NCBI GenBank assembly: GCA_003157485.1
Contig: PMJQ01000161.1
Coordinates: 191-41,788 of the forward strand
DNA from: Ignavibacteriota bacterium
GTDB taxonomy: Bacteria > Bacteroidota > Ignavibacteria > UBA10030 > UBA6906
Direction: 5' to 3'
Length of the DNA stretch: 41,598 bases
In this document: piece after piece, positions 39,316 to 41,598 of the stretch
Position numbering within the stretch: position 1 is the stretch's first letter
How the letters are laid out: each line of letters begins with the position of its first letter
Position numbers and translations under genes: made by a program
The notes under the pieces: generated by a model
Told to the model about the DNA's origin: nothing
Database searches by the model: none
The model's input: the letters and a program-made list of their open reading frames with translations, nothing else

Positions 39316-39863
39316 ACGTTGTTGTCGCCGTCACGGGATCGTCGGGCGCCGTCTACGCGATGGATTTCCTGAAGAAATGCCCGGGGAAGAAATTTCTCAT
39401 CGTCAGCCGGTGGGGGAAGGTGCTCCTCAGGGACGAGCTCGCGCTGGGGGAGAAGGATCTCTCGCCGTTCGTCACGCGGACGTTTTCCGACGACGATCTC
39501 GCCGCGCCGGTCGCCTCCGGGTCCAACCTCATCGATGCGATGGTCGTCATCCCCGCGTCGACGTCCACGGTCGGGAAAATCGCTTCCGGCATCGGGGACA
39601 CGCTCATCACCCGCGCTGCGCAGGTCTGTCTGAAGGAGCGCACGCGGCTCATCCTGTGCATCAGGGAAACCCCCCTTTCCACGCTCACGCTCGAGCAGTG
39701 TACCCGCCTTTCCTCGTACGGAGCGGTGATCATGCCCGTCTCCCCTCCGCTCTATTTTGGTCCGCAGACGATCGCCGAGGAGGTGGGGACGTTCACCGAC
39801 AGGGTCCTCGCACAGATCGGCGTGAGAACCGGCCGGGGGTGGCGGGCGGAGGAGCTGGAGTGA
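39312..39863 (+). CDS. ubiX: UbiX-family flavin prenyltransferase
   Basis: A 183-residue flavoprotein that joins dimethylallyl phosphate to FMN to make prenylated FMN, the cofactor of UbiD decarboxylases. The N-terminal VAVTGSSGAVYAMDFL binds FMN; the VVIPASTSTVGKIASGIGDTLITRA region, the LILCIRETPLS motif and the closing MPVSPPLYFGP are family hallmarks. The ATG at 39312 overlaps the ubiA stop (ATGA), and its stop overlaps the GTG of ubiD. Product and user of the cofactor are thus encoded side by side. Length is normal for UbiX. Confidence 0.94.
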   Translation: MNVVVAVTGSSGAVYAMDFLKKCPGKKFLIVSRWGKVLLRDELALGEKDLSPFVTRTFSDDDLAAPVASGSNLIDAMVVIPASTSTVGKIASGIGDTLITRAAQVCLKERTRLILCIRETPLSTLTLEQCTRLSSYGAVIMPVSPPLYFGPQTIAEEVGTFTDRVLAQIGVRTGRGWRAEELE

Positions 39864-41598
39864 CGTTCACGTCGTTCGGCGATTTTTCCCGTTATCTGGA
39901 GTCCGTGGGGGAGCTTCACAGGGTGAGTGTCGAGGTGGACCCGTATCTCGAGATCACGGAGATCGCCTCCCGCGCGCTGCGCGAGGGGAAGCCCGCGCTG
40001 CTGTTCGAGAACGTGAAGGGATCGGCCTATCCGGTCGTCGTCAACGCCATGGCAAGCGACAGGCGGTGCGAGCTTGCGCTCCAGAAACACCCGGAGGAGA
40101 TAGGGCGCGACCTGATCGGGTTCTTCGAGGACGCGTTTCCCCCTCATCCCGCCGCGCTTTTTGCGCGCAGGAAGACCGCCGCGAGGTTCCTCCACGCGCC
40201 GGTGCGCGTGGTGCGGATTGCGCCCTCTCAGGAACTCATGCTCGGGCCCGATCTGGATTCGCTCCCCGTCCTGACCTGCTGGCCGGGTGACGGGGGGCGG
40301 TTCATCACGCTCCCGCAGGTCGTCACGTACGACCCGGTCCGCCTGACGAGGAACATGGGGATGTACCGGATGCAGGTGTTCGACCGCCGGACCACGGGGA
40401 TGCACTGGCAGATTCAGAAGGGGGGAGGGTTCCATTACGCAAAGGCCGAAAAACTCGGTCGTCCGCTGGAGCTCGCCGTTGCGATAGGGACGGACCCCGC
40501 GCTTCTTCTAGCGACGGTCGCCCCCCTCCCCGAGAATATCGACGAGGCGATGTTCGCGGGATTCCTCAGGGGAAAGAGAACGGAGTTTGTGAAGGGGAAA
40601 TCGGTGTCCATCGCGGTTCCCGCATCCGCGGAGTTCATTCTCGAAGGGATCGTGGAGCCCGGCGAGCGGAGGATGGAAGGGCCGTTCGGGGATCACTTCG
40701 GCCATTATTCACCGGCCGCCCCGTTTCCCGTCTTTCACCTGAGCGCGCTCACAAGCCGCCGCAATCCCGTGTATCCCGCCACCGTCGTGGGGATCCCGCC
40801 GATGGAGGACAAGTTCCTCGGGGACGCAACGCAGATGATTCTCTCCCCGATGGTCAGGCTCCTCCATGCAGAGGTCACCGCCATGTGGGCGTACTACGAG
40901 GCGGGATTCCACAATCTCCTCGTCGTCGCCGTGGACCAGCGCTACGGGAAGGAAGCGATGAAGACCGCGCTCGGACTGATGGGGATGTCGCAGCTTGCCC
41001 TGACGAAATGCATCATACTCGTCAGCGAAGGGGTCAACGTCCGGAATTTTTCCGACGTGCTTCAGGAGGTGCGCGCGCACTACGACCCGCACTTCGATTT
41101 CGTCATGATCCCCCGCGTCCCGCTTGACACGCTCGATTTCACGAGTGCGGCAATGAACCTGGGAAGCAAGATGATTCTTGACGCCACACGGAAGGAACGC
41201 CCGCGGACCCCGGTGCCCGGCAGGAATCCGGGGCGCCGTGCGCTTCCGCCGCTCAGGCCGCTCGACCGGAGGATCCTGGGCGGCACGGTCCTCGATGAGA
41301 CGTTTCTCGTCGTGAGCGTCCGCCGGGACGGGAGGCAGGTCCTTGCAAAACTTCTCCGCCATCCGGCGCTGGGGAAATACCCGCTCATCGCGACGGTGAG
41401 CGATGACGTGGATCTCCGCGACAGGGAGAATACGCTCTGGGGGATATTCACCCGGTTCGACTGCGAGAGGGACGTCCTCTTCGCCGCCCAGAAGCTCGTC
41501 GGCATCAGCCCGGTGTACGGGGGGGCGATGGGGATCGACGCGACGTGGAAGGAGGGCTATCCCGCGCCGCTGGCGATGACGGAGGAGATACGGCGCAG
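39860..41598 (+). CDS. UbiD-family decarboxylase (3' end beyond the window)
   Basis: An open frame of 579 complete codons from GTG 39860 (overlapping the ubiX stop) to the right edge with no stop. It encodes a prenyl-FMN-dependent (de)carboxylase. Typical features are ALLFENVKG, DLDSLPVLTCWPGDGG, the RNMGMYRMQ segment with cofactor-contacting Arg, and EPGERRMEGPFGDHFGHYS containing the conserved acidic residues. PATVVGIPPMEDKFLGD, a long C-terminal domain and GIDATWKEGY follow. The family's usual length is about 490-600, so little is missing. With the preceding ubiA and ubiX it likely decarboxylates a prenylated aromatic acid in menaquinone (MqnL-like) or ubiquinone-type synthesis; substrate specificity is not readable. 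Confidence 0.9.
   Translation, partial: MTFTSFGDFSRYLESVGELHRVSVEVDPYLEITEIASRALREGKPALLFENVKGSAYPVVVNAMASDRRCELALQKHPEEIGRDLIGFFEDAFPPHPAALFARRKTAARFLHAPVRVVRIAPSQELMLGPDLDSLPVLTCWPGDGGRFITLPQVVTYDPVRLTRNMGMYRMQVFDRRTTGMHWQIQKGGGFHYAKAEKLGRPLELAVAIGTDPALLLATVAPLPENIDEAMFAGFLRGKRTEFVKGKSVSIAVPASAEFILEGIVEPGERRMEGPFGDHFGHYSPAAPFPVFHLSALTSRRNPVYPATVVGIPPMEDKFLGDATQMILSPMVRLLHAEVTAMWAYYEAGFHNLLVVAVDQRYGKEAMKTALGLMGMSQLALTKCIILVSEGVNVRNFSDVLQEVRAHYDPHFDFVMIPRVPLDTLDFTSAAMNLGSKMILDATRKERPRTPVPGRNPGRRALPPLRPLDRRILGGTVLDETFLVVSVRRDGRQVLAKLLRHPALGKYPLIATVSDDVDLRDRENTLWGIFTRFDCERDVLFAAQKLVGISPVYGGAMGIDATWKEGYPAPLAMTEEIRR

Noticed and set aside
1-41598. tRNA genes, CRISPR arrays, insertion sequences, attachment sites, phage or defence genes
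   Set aside because: No gap is large enough or shows cloverleaf, repeat-spacer or transposase patterns; the window is ordinary chromosomal backbone.

Overview
This window is a compact, high-G+C (about 60% or a little more, by eye) bacterial chromosome segment carrying 35 recognisable protein genes. It has no rRNA, tRNA, CRISPR, insertion sequence or phage gene that I can see. Genes are almost end to end. The longest gaps are about 160-200 bp (9674-9832, 21408-21574, 24825-25022), so no gene-free stretch exceeds 300 bp. The Big_5-type lipoprotein opening with Cys followed by a PPxGGPrD motif, the two SPOR lipoproteins, the YfhO-type membrane protein and the fused glycine decarboxylase suggest an uncultivated high-G+C member of the FCB group (the Bacteroidota/Ignavibacteriota side). 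This is inference: no marker in the window fixes the phylum. Several genes have Shine-Dalgarno sites, and ten gaps carry sigma70-like -35/-10 pairs, nearly all with 17-bp spacers. Both features are unlike classical Bacteroidia.

Layout. Bases 1-3412 (minus): rpmB, pgsA, pgpA, cinA and thpR, with a ribosome-binding site for one more gene at the very edge. Bases 3420-9673 (plus): tsaD, a YfhO-like protein, a GT-C glycosyltransferase with TPR repeats, and mltG, joined by 4-bp ATGA overlaps. After a large inverted repeat comes a Big_5 lipoprotein gene (9833-11542, plus). Bases 11558-21468 (minus): a long co-directional run of FAH-family hydrolase, orphan ParA, M23 peptidase, valS, glcD-like oxidase, deoC and two SPOR lipoproteins. 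Bases 21516-24473 (plus): purM and an orphan GAF-GAF histidine kinase. A small lipoprotein gene (minus) converges on the kinase. Bases 24953-27930 (plus): efp, accB, accC and gcvH. Bases 27971-33425 (minus): gcvP, a second GT-C protein and pheA. Bases 33487-41598 (plus): argF, arcC, a COG2403-type P-loop protein, guaA, ubiA, ubiX and a ubiD that runs off the end.

Together the genes cover phospholipid head-group synthesis (pgsA/pgpA), the first step of fatty-acid synthesis (accB/accC), translation (rpmB, tsaD, valS, efp), purine synthesis (purM, guaA), glycine cleavage (gcvH/gcvP), carbamoyl-phosphate chemistry (argF/arcC), quinone tailoring (ubiA/X/D) and envelope assembly (mltG, M23 peptidase, SPOR lipoproteins, glycosyltransferases). 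The least understood unit is argF-arcC-COG2403. Its third gene encodes a predicted nucleotide-binding protein whose only characterised relatives, as far as I know, are archaeal cyclic 2,3-diphosphoglycerate synthetases. Other points worth a look are an EF-P with Asn instead of Lys/Arg at the loop tip, a DeoC with a Cys/His-rich N-terminal extension, a 76-bp inverted repeat followed by a T7 run on the minus strand, and a palindrome inside the argF promoter spacer.
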